Below, piece by piece: positions 27,237-36,450 of a stretch of 64,000 nt of DNA. How positions within the stretch are numbered: the stretch's first letter is position 1; the number at the start of each line of letters is the position of its first letter. Location of the stretch: the NCBI GenBank assembly GCA_965204875.1, contig OZ242020.1, positions 1,178,001 to 1,242,000 on the forward strand. Reading direction: 5' to 3'. Position numbers and translations under genes: made by a program. Below the pieces are notes generated by a model that had not been told where the DNA came from, did no database searches, and saw nothing but the letters and a program-made list of their open reading frames with translations. The DNA comes from Aldehydirespirator sp965204875. GTDB taxonomy: Bacteria > Actinomycetota > Acidimicrobiia > Acidimicrobiales > Aldehydirespiratoraceae.

Positions 27237-28654
27237 GACGACCCCCGCGCCCGTGAGCCGCGGGCGGACCTGAGGCTCCAGGTGGCGAGCACGCCGGCGA
27301 GCACCACCAGGACCGAGGCGAGCCACATCGTGAGCCGCACACCCGGCAGCAGTACCTCGGCGCCCAGCAACTCGACGTCGCCGTCGAGCCAGCGGATCGA
27401 CATCCTGCCGAGCAGCTCCGACAGCGCCGGCGCCGCGGCCAGCGCCACCAGCAGGCACAGCCTCACCAGAACGAGCAGTGCCGAGAACACGCGCCCGCGG
27501 ATCTCGTTGGCGACGTTCTCGTGCAGCAGCGTGAAGCCGAGCACGTAGGAGGGCCCCGCCATCATGCCGAGCAGCACGACAAGGGGAACCATCAGCGAGA
27601 GGCGGTCGACCGAGGCGGCCGCGAACAGCACCGCCCCGGCGCTCATCAGCGCGGCGGCGAACCCACGCGGCCGGTTGAGGCGGTTCTGCAGCATGGAGGC
27701 GAAGGCGACGCCTGCCGCCATGCCCACCCCCAGGGCGAAGAGCACGAGGTTGAAGTCCGCCTCCCGACCGACGATCACCTCGTCCACGAACAGCGCTCCG
27801 AGCGAGAAGACGATGCCGGCGCCCATCACGGCCGTGGCCAGCCCCACGTTGACGGCACGGACGATGGGGTTGGCGGCCACCAGGCGCCACCCCTCCCGCA
27901 GCTCCCGGATGGCGCCGCCGAGATCCAGGCTCCCGCGCTGCGACGCCACCCTCTGATCCCGCGGGCGGGCCGGGATCGAGATACGCCAGATGATCAGGGC
28001 CGTGACCAGGAAGGACAGCGCATCCACGTAGAAGGCGAGGCCCTCCTCATTGAGTCGCAGCGTCGTGACCCAGCCCTCGTCGGACACCGCCTCAGCCGCC
28101 TTCGACAGCAGTGCCGCCAAGCCGGCGGCCACCGGGAACATGCCGTAGGCGGCTGCCACGTTCAACGAGTTGGCCGCCGTCAGCTTCTCATGCGGCACGA
28201 GGTTGGGGACCGTCGCCTCCTTGGCGGGCTGCCACATCATCGTCAGCAGCTCCAGGACGACGCTGGCCGCCACCAGCCCGGCGAGCGTGTCGACGAACGG
28301 CAGCACCACCAGCACGGCGGCCCGCCCGACATCGCAGCCGATCATCACCCGCTTGCGGTTGAACCTGTCGACGATCACGCCCACCGCCGTGGCCAGGAAG
28401 AAGCCCGGCGCCACGCGGCTGGCCAGCACCAGGGCGATGGCCGCGCCCTCGGAGCCCTCGCTCAGCCGGGCTGCCAGCGAGATCGTGGCCACGAGCCCCA
28501 GCCAGTCGCCGGTGGCCGAGACGACCTGGGCGATCCAGAGGCGGAAGAACTCACGGGTGCCGAAGACCTGCTCGAGACGCCCGGACGGGCGGGCCGTCAC
28601 GAACGCCTCGTCGAGGCGCGTCCCGGAAGAACTCTGGGTCGGGTGATCCACCAC
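27233..28654 (-). CDS. Major facilitator superfamily transporter
   Basis: 473 residues, from one of two tandem GTG codons (28654/28651). About 12 membrane helices: FFRLWIAQVVSATGDWLGLVATISLA at the N-terminus, then ALVLASRVAPGFFLATAVGVIVDRFNRKRVMIGCDVGRA, which is the MFS A-motif-like loop, and TVPNLVPHEKLTAANSLN, typical of the MFS_3/enterobactin-exporter-like branch. The substrate is unknown. The C-terminus ends SLRSARGSRARGSS. It lies between topA and tmk on the same strand, 53 bases after topA. Confidence 0.88.
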   Translation of the reverse strand: MVDHPTQSSSGTRLDEAFVTARPSGRLEQVFGTREFFRLWIAQVVSATGDWLGLVATISLAARLSEGSEGAAIALVLASRVAPGFFLATAVGVIVDRFNRKRVMIGCDVGRAAVLVVLPFVDTLAGLVAASVVLELLTMMWQPAKEATVPNLVPHEKLTAANSLNVAAAYGMFPVAAGLAALLSKAAEAVSDEGWVTTLRLNEEGLAFYVDALSFLVTALIIWRISIPARPRDQRVASQRGSLDLGGAIRELREGWRLVAANPIVRAVNVGLATAVMGAGIVFSLGALFVDEVIVGREADFNLVLFALGVGMAAGVAFASMLQNRLNRPRGFAAALMSAGAVLFAAASVDRLSLMVPLVVLLGMMAGPSYVLGFTLLHENVANEIRGRVFSALLVLVRLCLLVALAAAPALSELLGRMSIRWLDGDVELLGAEVLLPGVRLTMWLASVLVVLAGVLATWSLRSARGSRARGSS

Positions 28655-28707
28655 AGGCGAGGCTAGGCGCAGCGCCCGGCGCGAGCCGCCGCTAGCCGCT
28701 CGGCCTC

Positions 28708-31512
28708 TCAGCAGATGCCGGCGCGTCGCAGGCCCGCCTCCAGAGCGTCGAGGCCGGGGGCCTGCTTGCGAGCCTCGGACTTCTTGGCTGCAGGCTTCTT
28801 CGCCGCAGGCTTCTTCGCCGCAGGCTTCTTGGCAGCAGGCTTCCTCTTCGCGGCAGCCGTGGTCTTGGCGGCCGGCTTCTTGGCGGCTGCCGTCTTGCGG
28901 GCGGCGGAACGCTTGGATGCGGGGCCCTTGGCACGGCGCTCGGCCAGCAGCTCCGAGGCCCGCTCTACGGTGAGGCCCTCGACCGTGTCGCCGCCGCGCA
29001 GCGAGGCGTTGGTCTCGCCGTCGGTCACGTAGTGGCCGTACCGGCCGTCCTTGACGACCATGGCCCGGCCCGTGTCGGGATCGGCGCCGAGCTCGCGCAG
29101 CGGCGGCACCGCAGCGGCGCGTCCCCGGCGCTGCTTGGGCTGTGCCAGCAACTCCAGGCACTCGCTGAGCGTGACGGTGAACAGCTGCTCCTCGTCAGCC
29201 AGGCTGCGGTTCTCGGAGCCCTTCTTCACGTACGGCCCGTAGCGGCCGTTCTGCACGGTGACCTCCACCCCGTCGGCCGGGTCCTCGCCCACCGTGCGCG
29301 GCAGCGAGAGCACCTTCAGCGCGTCGTCGAGAGTGACCGTGTCCAGCGCCATGGTCTTGAGCAGCGAGGCGAGCTTGGGCTTGCCGGACACCTCTTCGGC
29401 GCGCCCGAGCTGCACGTAGGGGCCGTAGCGCCCCGACTTGGCCAGCACCTCGAGGCCCGTGGAGGGATCCGTGCCGAGGACCCGCTCGCCGCTGGGCGTC
29501 TCGAGCAGCTGCAGCGCCCTGGTCAGATCGAGCTCGTCGGGCTCCGTGCCCTCGGGCACCGAGACCATGTCGGTGCCGCGGCGCACGGTCGGGCCGTAGC
29601 GGCCCACCCTCACCTCGACACCGGCACCCTCGGGGTCGTCGCCGAGGGGGATCGAGTTCACGGCGCGGGCGTCGATGTCGCCGAGGCGGCTCGACACCTT
29701 CTCCTTGAGGCCGGGATCGTCATCGGAGCCGAAATAGAAGCGGCCGAGCCACGGCACGGACTCCTCGGCGCCGGTGGCGATCCTGTCGAGGTCGTTCTCC
29801 ATCTCGGCGGTGAAGGCGTAATCGACCAGCTTCGGGAAGTGCCGCTCCAGCAGGTTCACCACCGAGAACGCGGTGAAGGAGGGCACCAGCGCCGTTCCCT
29901 TGCGCCACACGTAGCCGCGGTCGGTGATGGTGCCCATGATCGACGAGTAAGTCGACGGGCGGCCCACGCCGAGCTGCTCGAGGCGGCGCACCAGGGAAGC
30001 CTCGGTGTAGCGAGCGGGCGGCTGCGTGCTGTGCCCCGCGGGCTCCATGGCCCCGGTGCGCACCGCGTCGCCCTCAGACACCGGCGGCAGCCTCAGCTGG
30101 CGGTCGTCCTCCTCGGTGTCGCTCGCGTCGGTGCCCTCGGAGTACACGCGCCTGAAGCCGGGATCGGAGATCACCGTCCCGGCAGCAGCGAAAACGGCGT
30201 CGCGGCGATGCCCGGGGAGCGTGCCGATGCGAAGCTGCACGGTCTGGCCGGTGCAGTCGCGCATCTGGCTCGCCAGCGTGCGCTTCCAGATCAGCTCGTA
30301 GAGCCGGGCCTCGGGCCTGGGCACCTGCTGCGCCACGGTGGCGGGATCACCGAAGGCATCGCCTGCGGGCCGGATCGCCTCGTGGGCCTCCTGTGCGTTC
30401 TTGACCTTGCTCGCGTACCGGCGCGGCTCCGGCGGCAGGGCCTCGTCGCCGAAGCGTTGCGCGACCGCGGCCCGGGCCGCGCCCAGCGCGGCCGACGACA
30501 GCGAGGTGCTGTCGGTTCGCATGTAGGTGATGTAGCCCTTCTCATAGAGCGACTGCGCCGCTCGCATGGCCGCCGCCGAGGACATCGAGAGCTTGCGCGC
30601 CGCCTCCTGCTGCAGGGTGGAGGTGATGAACGGCGCCGCCGGGCGCCGCCGGTAGGGCTTGGCGCGCCGCGACCGCACCGCGAAGTCGGCTGCGGACAGT
30701 TCCGTTGCCAGCGACTTGGCCGCGGCCTCGTTGAGCACGGTCAGGTCGCTGCCGGAGGGCTTGCCCTCGGAATCGAAGTCGCGGCCGGTCGCCACCCGCT
30801 TGCCGTCCAGCTCGCTCAGCACGGCCGAGAACCGCCCCGGCCGGTCCTCGCCAGGGGTGCCGGAAGCCTCGGCCGCGGGGGCGAAGGTGCCGGTGAGGCT
30901 CCAGTAGCCGGCACTCACGAAGGCCATGCGCTCCCGCTCGCGCTCGACCACGACCCGGATGGCGACGCTCTGGACGCGCCCGGCGGAGAGCTGGGGCATG
31001 ATCTTCTTCCACAGCACGGGCGACACCTCGTAGCCGTAGAGGCGGTCGAGCATGCGCCGCGCCTCCTGGGCGTCCACGAGGCGGCGGTCGAGCTCGCGGG
31101 GGGACTGCACCGCAGCGGTGATGGCCGGACGCGTGATCTCGTGGAACACCATGCGCTTCACGGGCACGCGCGGGTTGAGCACCTCCAGCAGGTGCCAGGC
31201 GATGGCCTCGCCCTCGCGGTCCTCGTCGGTGGCCAGGTAAAGCTCCTCGGCCTCGGCGAGCAGGCTCTTGAGCCTGCGGATCTGCTGGTGCTTGTCGCTG
31301 TTCACCACGTACAGCGGCTTGAAGCCGTTGTCCACGTCGATGCCGAGGCGCGCCCACGGCTCGGACTTGTAGGCCTTGGGAACCTCCGCGGCCCGGCTCG
31401 GCAGGTCGCGGATGTGACCGATGGACGACTCGACCGTGAACCCGGCGCCGAGGTAGCCGGAGATGGTCTTGGCCTTGGCGGGCGACTCGACGATGACCAG
31501 GGCTTTCGCCAT
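28708..31512 (-). CDS. topA: DNA topoisomerase I
   Basis: 934 residues, ATG 4 bases after the nhaA stop... read in transcription order topA follows nhaA. Toprim domain AKALVIVESPAKAKTISGYLG with ATDEDREGEAIAWHLLEVL (DxD and Glu), active-site Tyr in EKGYITYMRTDSTSLSS. The C-terminal part has several GRYGPYV repeats (topoisomerase C-terminal repeats) instead of zinc ribbons. The end is a Lys/Ala-rich tail (AAKKPAAKKPAAKK) made of short DNA repeats, usual for actinobacterial enzymes. Relaxes negative supercoils. Confidence 0.97.
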   Translation of the reverse strand: MAKALVIVESPAKAKTISGYLGAGFTVESSIGHIRDLPSRAAEVPKAYKSEPWARLGIDVDNGFKPLYVVNSDKHQQIRRLKSLLAEAEELYLATDEDREGEAIAWHLLEVLNPRVPVKRMVFHEITRPAITAAVQSPRELDRRLVDAQEARRMLDRLYGYEVSPVLWKKIMPQLSAGRVQSVAIRVVVERERERMAFVSAGYWSLTGTFAPAAEASGTPGEDRPGRFSAVLSELDGKRVATGRDFDSEGKPSGSDLTVLNEAAAKSLATELSAADFAVRSRRAKPYRRRPAAPFITSTLQQEAARKLSMSSAAAMRAAQSLYEKGYITYMRTDSTSLSSAALGAARAAVAQRFGDEALPPEPRRYASKVKNAQEAHEAIRPAGDAFGDPATVAQQVPRPEARLYELIWKRTLASQMRDCTGQTVQLRIGTLPGHRRDAVFAAAGTVISDPGFRRVYSEGTDASDTEEDDRQLRLPPVSEGDAVRTGAMEPAGHSTQPPARYTEASLVRRLEQLGVGRPSTYSSIMGTITDRGYVWRKGTALVPSFTAFSVVNLLERHFPKLVDYAFTAEMENDLDRIATGAEESVPWLGRFYFGSDDDPGLKEKVSSRLGDIDARAVNSIPLGDDPEGAGVEVRVGRYGPTVRRGTDMVSVPEGTEPDELDLTRALQLLETPSGERVLGTDPSTGLEVLAKSGRYGPYVQLGRAEEVSGKPKLASLLKTMALDTVTLDDALKVLSLPRTVGEDPADGVEVTVQNGRYGPYVKKGSENRSLADEEQLFTVTLSECLELLAQPKQRRGRAAAVPPLRELGADPDTGRAMVVKDGRYGHYVTDGETNASLRGGDTVEGLTVERASELLAERRAKGPASKRSAARKTAAAKKPAAKTTAAAKRKPAAKKPAAKKPAAKKPAAKKSEARKQAPGLDALEAGLRRAGIC

Positions 31513-31516
31513 TGAG

Positions 31517-32914
31517 CTACCCGACCTTCCCGGCCTGCTCGGCCTGCGGCGAGCCCTCGGGGAGCGCCGAGTCCGACACCTTGGGCGAGGAGCCGAGGAT
31601 GGCGGCTCCAAGAATCGCGGCCAGCACCGATGCGATGATGATCCCCACCTTGGCCTGATCTGTGATCTCAGCGGACGTGAACGCCAGGTTGGTGATGAAC
31701 AGCGACACCGTGAAACCGATGCCGGCGACGCCGGCCACCCCCATGACCTTGCGCCAGGTGGCCCCGCGGGGCAGCTCGCAGACACCGCTTCTCACCGCCA
31801 GCCAGGTGAACGAGGACACGCCGAAGAACTTCCCCAGCACCAGGCCGGCCACGATTCCCAGCGTTACCGGCGACGTGAGGCTGTCGGAGATCTTGCCCGC
31901 CGACAGCGCGACGCCCGCATTGGCCAGCGCGAACACCGGCACCACGATGAAACTCGTCCAGGGATGCAGCAGGGCGGCAAGCCGGTCGGCGACGGCCACA
32001 TGCTCGCGCATCTCGAAGGAGGCCCGGCGCGCCAGCGGCACGCTGGAGGTTTCCTGCCCCAAGCGCCCGAGCGCCTCGTCCATGAGGGTGCCCTTGATCA
32101 GCAGCGGGCGCGCCGGGGCGAGCACCCCGAGGATCACCCCGGCGATGGTGGCGTGAACGCCGGACCTGAAGACCGCGTACCAGAGGAACACGCCCACTAC
32201 CAGGTACGCGGGCGTGTACCAGACGCGCGAGGCCCGCATCATGACCAGCAGCACCACGGTCAGCGCGGCGGTGAGCAGCCATCCGGTCGACAGGCCGCCC
32301 GTGTAGAAGATCGCGATCACGATGATGGCGGCTATGTCGTCGACGATGGCCAGCGTCAGCAGGAACACCTTGATGGAGCCCGAGACACGGCTGCCGAACA
32401 GCGACAGCACCCCGATCGCGAAGGCGATGTCGGTCGCCATCGGGATCCCCCAGCCCGCCGAGCCCTCGCCCCCGGCGTTGAACGCGAAATAGACGGCCGC
32501 CGGGACCATCATGCCGCCGAGCGCGCCCAGCGCCGGCAGCAGCGCCGCGGCCGGGTCGCGCAGCTCGCCCACGACAAGCTCGTGCTTGATCTCCAGGCCG
32601 ACCACGAAGAAGAACACCACCATCAGCGCATCGTTGATCCAGGCTTCCAGCGTCTCGTCGATGATCGTGGTGCTGCCCAGGCTGATCCGCAGATGGGTCT
32701 CCAACAGATCGTGGTAGGAGTCCTGCCAGGGGGAGTTGGCCCAGATGAGGGCGACCGCGGCAGCCACCAGCATCACGATGCCTCCGGCCGCCTCGATCTG
32801 GAGGAACCGCAGCACCGGACGCGCCACATGGCGGGCAAGGCGCCGGTCGCTGCCGATCCAGGTGATCGGCAGCGGTTCCGTCACGTCAGTTCCGCCGTGG
32901 GTGTCCGAGGCCAT
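31517..32914 (-). CDS. nhaA: Na+/H+ antiporter NhaA
   Basis: 465 residues, ATG. Membrane antiporter with about 12 helices. Key segments: FLQIEAAGGIVMLVAAAVALIWANSPW, DALMVVFFFVVGLEIKHELVVGEL, GWGIPMATDIAFAIGVLSL, and LLTLAIVDDIAAIIVIA with the two essential adjacent Asp. The last ~20 residues are a soluble tail (SPKVSDSALPEGSPQAEQAG). Supports sodium and pH homeostasis, fitting a marine or saline host, though that is only suggestive. Gene distance to topA is 4 bases. Confidence 0.96.
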   Translation of the reverse strand: MASDTHGGTDVTEPLPITWIGSDRRLARHVARPVLRFLQIEAAGGIVMLVAAAVALIWANSPWQDSYHDLLETHLRISLGSTTIIDETLEAWINDALMVVFFFVVGLEIKHELVVGELRDPAAALLPALGALGGMMVPAAVYFAFNAGGEGSAGWGIPMATDIAFAIGVLSLFGSRVSGSIKVFLLTLAIVDDIAAIIVIAIFYTGGLSTGWLLTAALTVVLLVMMRASRVWYTPAYLVVGVFLWYAVFRSGVHATIAGVILGVLAPARPLLIKGTLMDEALGRLGQETSSVPLARRASFEMREHVAVADRLAALLHPWTSFIVVPVFALANAGVALSAGKISDSLTSPVTLGIVAGLVLGKFFGVSSFTWLAVRSGVCELPRGATWRKVMGVAGVAGIGFTVSLFITNLAFTSAEITDQAKVGIIIASVLAAILGAAILGSSPKVSDSALPEGSPQAEQAGKVG

Positions 32915-33096
32915 GGGGCGTAGGTATACCAGCGCGCTCTGACAACCGCTATGGCATCTCCCCGGCGGCGGGGAGCACCCGAGTTCGCACGCGATCGGCC
33001 GACGCCGCGGGAGAGAGCGCGGATGGCAGCGGTACCGTCGGGGTCTCTCGGCGCGGCCGGCTGATGCCGCGGACGTGCGGGGTGTGCGTGCGGCGC

Positions 33097-34476
33097 CTAG
33101 GCGGCGTGAGCCGGCCGCGGCTGCCGGGTGACCGGCGCGATGAGCCTCTTGACGATCAGGATGAACACGCCGGTCAGCGCGAGATTGAGCGCCAGCGAGA
33201 GCATCGCGACGGTGACGATCGGCCCGCCGATGCCGTAGCTCAGGCTCAGCACCAGCACGCCCGCGCCGACCTCGCCCCTGGGCCACATGCCGATCGCCAC
33301 GGCCAGCCGCTCCCGCCAGTGGGCCTGGCTGCGATAGCACAGCGCCGGGAACATCTTGCCCAGATTGCTCAACGCCGACAGCAACAGCACGTGCAGGAGA
33401 ATCTCTCCCCAGCTCATATTCGGCTGGCCGGCCGTGACCGTGGCGGTGTAGCGGCCCTCATACTCGCCGCCGAGCTGCGTCGGATCGTCGACCGAGGCGG
33501 CCGGAGCGGCCGCGTGCAGCGAGGCGGCGGACGGCTCGAGGTGCTGAGCGTCGTCGCCCTCGAAGATCTGGGGCAGGCTCAGCCCGACCAGCAGCATGAA
33601 CGCCGCCGCGATCCAGGCAGCGGCGCGCTGCTCGGCCGGTCGTTCCAGCAGTTTGTGCAGATCGGCCTCCACCTGCGCCGCCGCGTCCTGTGGCGGTGCC
33701 GGTGCCGGTGCGGGTGCGGCTGTGCTCGTGCGGGCACTCGGCCGAGCGCTCGGTCGGGCGATGCAGCCGAGCACGAACGCCGGCAGCAGGATCTCGATGT
33801 GGATGGGCACCGACGGGTCGATCACCTTGGTCAGCTCGTACAGCAGCTCGCTCACGCCGACGATGGCCGCGGCGTAGAACAGCACCCAGCCCCAGGTCAC
33901 CGGCAGCGTGACCCGGTGCAGGAAGGCGTAGGCGATGAACAGCAGCACCGCCATCAGCACCACCACCAAGCCGAGCTGCCAGGCGAGGCCCACCAGCAGG
34001 ATCTGCAACGGGATCATCAACAACACGGTGTCGAGGTCGTCGAAGATCGCCAGGATGCGCGCCTTGCGGAACAGCCAGGTGGCGCCGAGACCGGCCGCCG
34101 CGAGCATGCTGAACAGCACTCCGGCGGAGGTGGGCGCAGCGAAGCGGCCCGCCAGCAGCGTCTCCTTCCAGGCGTCGGCGTTGCCCCAGAAGTCCGAAGG
34201 CAGCATCACGAACACGAAATAGCCGGTCACGAAGATCCACGGGAACGAGGCGGCGGTGAACGCCACGAAGTAGTCCCACCCGTACTGGCGGAGATTGGTC
34301 TTGTCGATGTGAAACTCGAAGCCGACGTGGATCATGATGAAGGCCAGGCCGGTCATGGTCAGCACGCGGATCGTGGTTGCCGCCCGATCGTGGAGGTCGC
34401 CGAACACCTGCGGCAGGACCTGCGACAAGGCCAGCCCGGCAAGCAGCAACACCGAGTAGACCAACACCTTGCGCAC
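33097..34476 (-). CDS. CPA2-like cation/proton antiporter domain protein
   Basis: 459 residues, GTG start. About 11 membrane helices: VLVYSVLLLAGLALSQVLP, TMTGLAFIMIHVGFEF, then APTSAGVLFSMLAAAGLGATW and ILAIFDDLDTVLLMIPLQILLVGL, where the acidic FDDLDT segment resembles the ion site of Na/H exchangers. A cytoplasmic Ala/Pro insertion (~255-300, then ~340-365) splits the helix bundle. No TrkA-N/RCK domain at the end. Assigned to monovalent cation:proton antiporters by pattern; the exact ion is unknown. Confidence 0.72.
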   Translation of the reverse strand: MRKVLVYSVLLLAGLALSQVLPQVFGDLHDRAATTIRVLTMTGLAFIMIHVGFEFHIDKTNLRQYGWDYFVAFTAASFPWIFVTGYFVFVMLPSDFWGNADAWKETLLAGRFAAPTSAGVLFSMLAAAGLGATWLFRKARILAIFDDLDTVLLMIPLQILLVGLAWQLGLVVVLMAVLLFIAYAFLHRVTLPVTWGWVLFYAAAIVGVSELLYELTKVIDPSVPIHIEILLPAFVLGCIARPSARPSARTSTAAPAPAPAPPQDAAAQVEADLHKLLERPAEQRAAAWIAAAFMLLVGLSLPQIFEGDDAQHLEPSAASLHAAAPAASVDDPTQLGGEYEGRYTATVTAGQPNMSWGEILLHVLLLSALSNLGKMFPALCYRSQAHWRERLAVAIGMWPRGEVGAGVLVLSLSYGIGGPIVTVAMLSLALNLALTGVFILIVKRLIAPVTRQPRPAHAA

Positions 34477-34537
34477 AGCGTCAGAGACCTCCTAGCCGAT
34501 CACGATCAGAGGCAGTCTCGCAGCACAACTCCGGTTC

Positions 34538-34954
34538 TCAACCGATGACGAGGCGCACCTCGGTGCCCGACGCGACCGGGCTGATGCTGGAGTCGTCGAC
34601 CAGCGCCCGCATGATGGAGATGCCCATCCCGGACTCGTGCCGCAGCCGCTCGGGCGACTCCGGCGCGGGCATCTCGGGGACGGCGCCGGCATCGAAGCCG
34701 CCGCCGGAGTCGCGCACGACGACCGTCATCGTGGCGTCGCGCCGGTCGCAGGAGACGGTGATCGGGTGGGCGGATCCCGCTCGCTGGTGGGCCTGGATGG
34801 CGTTGGTCGCGGCCTCGGACACGGCCACTCGCAGATCGTCGATCCGCGAGGCGTCGAGGCTCGGCTGCAACTCTGCGACCGCCGCCACCACCACCCTCAC
34901 GAACGACACGTAGCCCGGCTGCGCCGGTATCCGCATCTCGACAGTGCGGCTCAC
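34538..34954 (-). CDS. RsbW-like anti-sigma factor / serine kinase
   Basis: 138 residues from GTG at 34954. GHKL ATPase fold: N-box DLRVAVSEAATNAIQAH at ~33-49, G1-box VVRDSGGGFD at ~78-87, and G2 region ESGMGISIMRALVDD near 105. Such proteins bind a sigma factor and phosphorylate a STAS antagonist; that antagonist is encoded directly upstream. Two more GTGAGC words upstream (34978, 35002) are possible starts; the one at 35002 overlaps the STAS stop. No sigma factor gene is nearby. Confidence 0.88.
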   Translation of the reverse strand: MSRTVEMRIPAQPGYVSFVRVVVAAVAELQPSLDASRIDDLRVAVSEAATNAIQAHQRAGSAHPITVSCDRRDATMTVVVRDSGGGFDAGAVPEMPAPESPERLRHESGMGISIMRALVDDSSISPVASGTEVRLVIG

Positions 34955-35005
34955 TGGGACCCCGCCAGCGCTGCTCACTGCGCCCCCGGCGGTGCTGCTC
35001 ACCGC
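34950..35005 (-). repeat. Three-copy GTGAGC junction between STAS and RsbW-like genes
   Basis: GTGAGCAGC at 35002 (overlapping the STAS stop), GTGAGCAGC at 34978 and GTGAGCCGC at 34954, each preceded by a G-rich word, 24 bases apart. In frame, so the gene could initiate at any of the three. Confidence 0.7.
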
Positions 35006-35376
35006 GCCTCCGGCGCGAGAGCTTGCGCGCTCGCCGCCGGGTCGACCCGCGCCGCACGGTCGACGGAGCGGTGCAGCGCCATCACCCGGTCGAGATCGCA
35101 TATCTCGAAAACCCGGCGGATGCGGGGTACGGGGCAGACCACCTCCAGGTCGCCGCCGCGCTGGCGCAGACGTTTGAGCGCACCGACCACGACCCCGATA
35201 CCGAAGGAGTCGAGGAAGTCCACCTGCGACAGGTCGAGGATCAGCCTGCGCACCCCGCCGGCCACGGCGCTCACCACCGCCTGGCGCAGCTCGGGCGCGC
35301 CGACGACGTCAAGCTCGCCGGCAATGCTCAACACGGTCCACGAATGCCGCTCGTGGTGCCGGATGTCCACTGGCAC
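34999..35376 (-). CDS. STAS-domain anti-sigma factor antagonist
   Basis: 125 residues from GTG (PVDIRHHERHSWTVLSIAGELD). Fold and phosphoserine region LILDLSQVDFLDSFGIGVVVGALKRL match the SpoIIAA/RsbV family; the Ser in DSFG is the usual phosphorylation site. An upstream open frame (to 35574) is low-complexity and ignored. A short tail (DPAASAQALAPEAR) follows the domain. Partner of the adjacent RsbW-like kinase in a partner-switch controlling an unidentified sigma factor. Confidence 0.88.
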   Translation of the reverse strand: MPVDIRHHERHSWTVLSIAGELDVVGAPELRQAVVSAVAGGVRRLILDLSQVDFLDSFGIGVVVGALKRLRQRGGDLEVVCPVPRIRRVFEICDLDRVMALHRSVDRAARVDPAASAQALAPEAR

Positions 35377-35551
35377 GGGAGCGGACCGTATCGCAGCGAA
35401 CGGCTGCGGATGCCGCCACGAAAGCGCCGCTCCGCCCGTTGAGGCGCTCCGCTCCAGGCCGTCGAGAGGTGTGCCTTTCTGCTCCAGCCGGTCGGCGTCG
35501 GTGCCGCCCTGAGCCGAATGGACCGCCAGGCCGTCGAGAAGGGAGGCGGGG

Positions 35552-35944
35552 CTACTCCAGCCGCATGGTGGCATCGGCGGCGAACAGTGCGTCCCCGATC
35601 AGCGGGCCGACGAGCGGGACATCGGTGGGATCCGCGTAACGGAGCTCGACGGTGGCGCGGCCGCCCACCCGGTACACGGTCACGGCGAGCCGGTCGCCAT
35701 GCAGGTCGGCCGCATCCAGTGCGGCAGCCCGAACCTCTGTGTCGCTGCCCCCGACAGCCGCTGAGCGTGCCGCCTCGCGAGCCGCGTGGGTGACGAGCAG
35801 GCGGGTGCGTACCAGCAGCCCGACCTGCACCAGCGCCAGCAGCATCAGCGCGAAGAACGGCGTGATGAGCACGAACTCAACCGTCGACTGCCCCGACGAT
35901 CCCCCGCGCCGGCGAAACCGCCGGTATCCACGCTCCGGGGTCAC
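35552..35944 (-). CDS. tadE: TadE-like pseudopilin
   Basis: 130 residues, GTG overlapping the pilin stop (GTGA). N-terminal RRGGSSGQSTVEFVLITPFFALMLLALVQVGLLV: class III-type prepilin signal (GQSTVEF) and hydrophobic helix. The rest is an alpha/beta extracytoplasmic domain. Last gene of the Tad operon: cpaE, tadA, tadB, tadC, pilin, tadE. Minor pilin role is inferred from family. Confidence 0.85.
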   Translation of the reverse strand: MTPERGYRRFRRRGGSSGQSTVEFVLITPFFALMLLALVQVGLLVRTRLLVTHAAREAARSAAVGGSDTEVRAAALDAADLHGDRLAVTVYRVGGRATVELRYADPTDVPLVGPLIGDALFAADATMRLE

Positions 35945-36252
35945 GTCAACATCCCTGCCACGCGGTCCACGACCGCATCGAGCAGCGACGAGATCCTTCC
36001 CGTGCCGGTGGCCCAGGCCAGCAGCAGCAGCGCCACCGCCGCGGCACCGACTATCACCAGGGCGTACTCCGCGGTCGTCTGGCCGCGGTCGCCGCCGCTG
36101 CGACGCCAGCGGGCACGACCGCACAAGGCGCGCTCCGCGGTCGTCTGGCCGCGACCGCGGCCGCGTCTCGCCGCGGCGCTGGCATGCCTGGCAAGCCTGG
36201 CCCCCAGCACGGCCAGCAGGGTTTGAACTCTGACCCATGAAGATATGAACAT
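35941..36252 (-). CDS. DUF4244/Flp-like prepilin with duplicated processing motif
   Basis: 103 residues; excellent ribosome-binding site GGGGGAGGCC before the ATG. Hydrophobic segment YALVIVGAAAVALLLLAWATG after the class III signal GDRGQTTAEYAL (residues 55-65). A first copy of the same word, GRGQTTAERAL, sits at 33-43 without a following membrane helix; the DNA shows a 66-bp in-frame duplication (a 21-bp identical core at 36067-36087 and 36133-36153). Major subunit of the Tad pilus. Processing is expected at the second copy. Confidence 0.8.
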   Translation of the reverse strand: MFISSWVRVQTLLAVLGARLARHASAAARRGRGRGQTTAERALCGRARWRRSGGDRGQTTAEYALVIVGAAAVALLLLAWATGTGRISSLLDAVVDRVAGMLT

Positions 36253-36289
36253 GGCCTCCCCCTCGAAAGCGGTGATCGATTCGGATTTC

Positions 36290-36450
36290 TTGACGCCGGG
36301 CTCCCCCGACGCCGAAACGACTTGATTGCCGGATTGTCTGATGCCGACTGCTTGATTGCGAGATTGCGTGAAGGCCGAACATCTGACGCCGGACGGCTGA
36401 TGCCATATGACTTGATGGCCGGCGACTTGATGCAGCCGGGATCAACCGGG
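36290..36450 (-). repeat. ~15-bp degenerate minisatellite between tadC and the pilin gene
   Basis: About ten units resembling CCGGCATCAAGTCNT in minus orientation; plus-strand words CTTGATTGCCGG, CTTGATTGCGAG, TCTGATGCCG, CTTGATGGCCGG recur. The first unit overlaps the tadC stop region (GTTGATCCCGG). Confidence 0.7.

Noticed and set aside
28770..28910. Short tandem DNA repeats at the end of topA
   Set aside because: They simply encode the Lys/Ala-rich tail (AAKKPAAKK) usual for actinobacterial topoisomerase I.
29032..31515. Long plus-strand open frame (about 827 codons) opposite topA
   Set aside because: Shadow of topA in a GC-rich genome; no domain, no ribosome-binding site.
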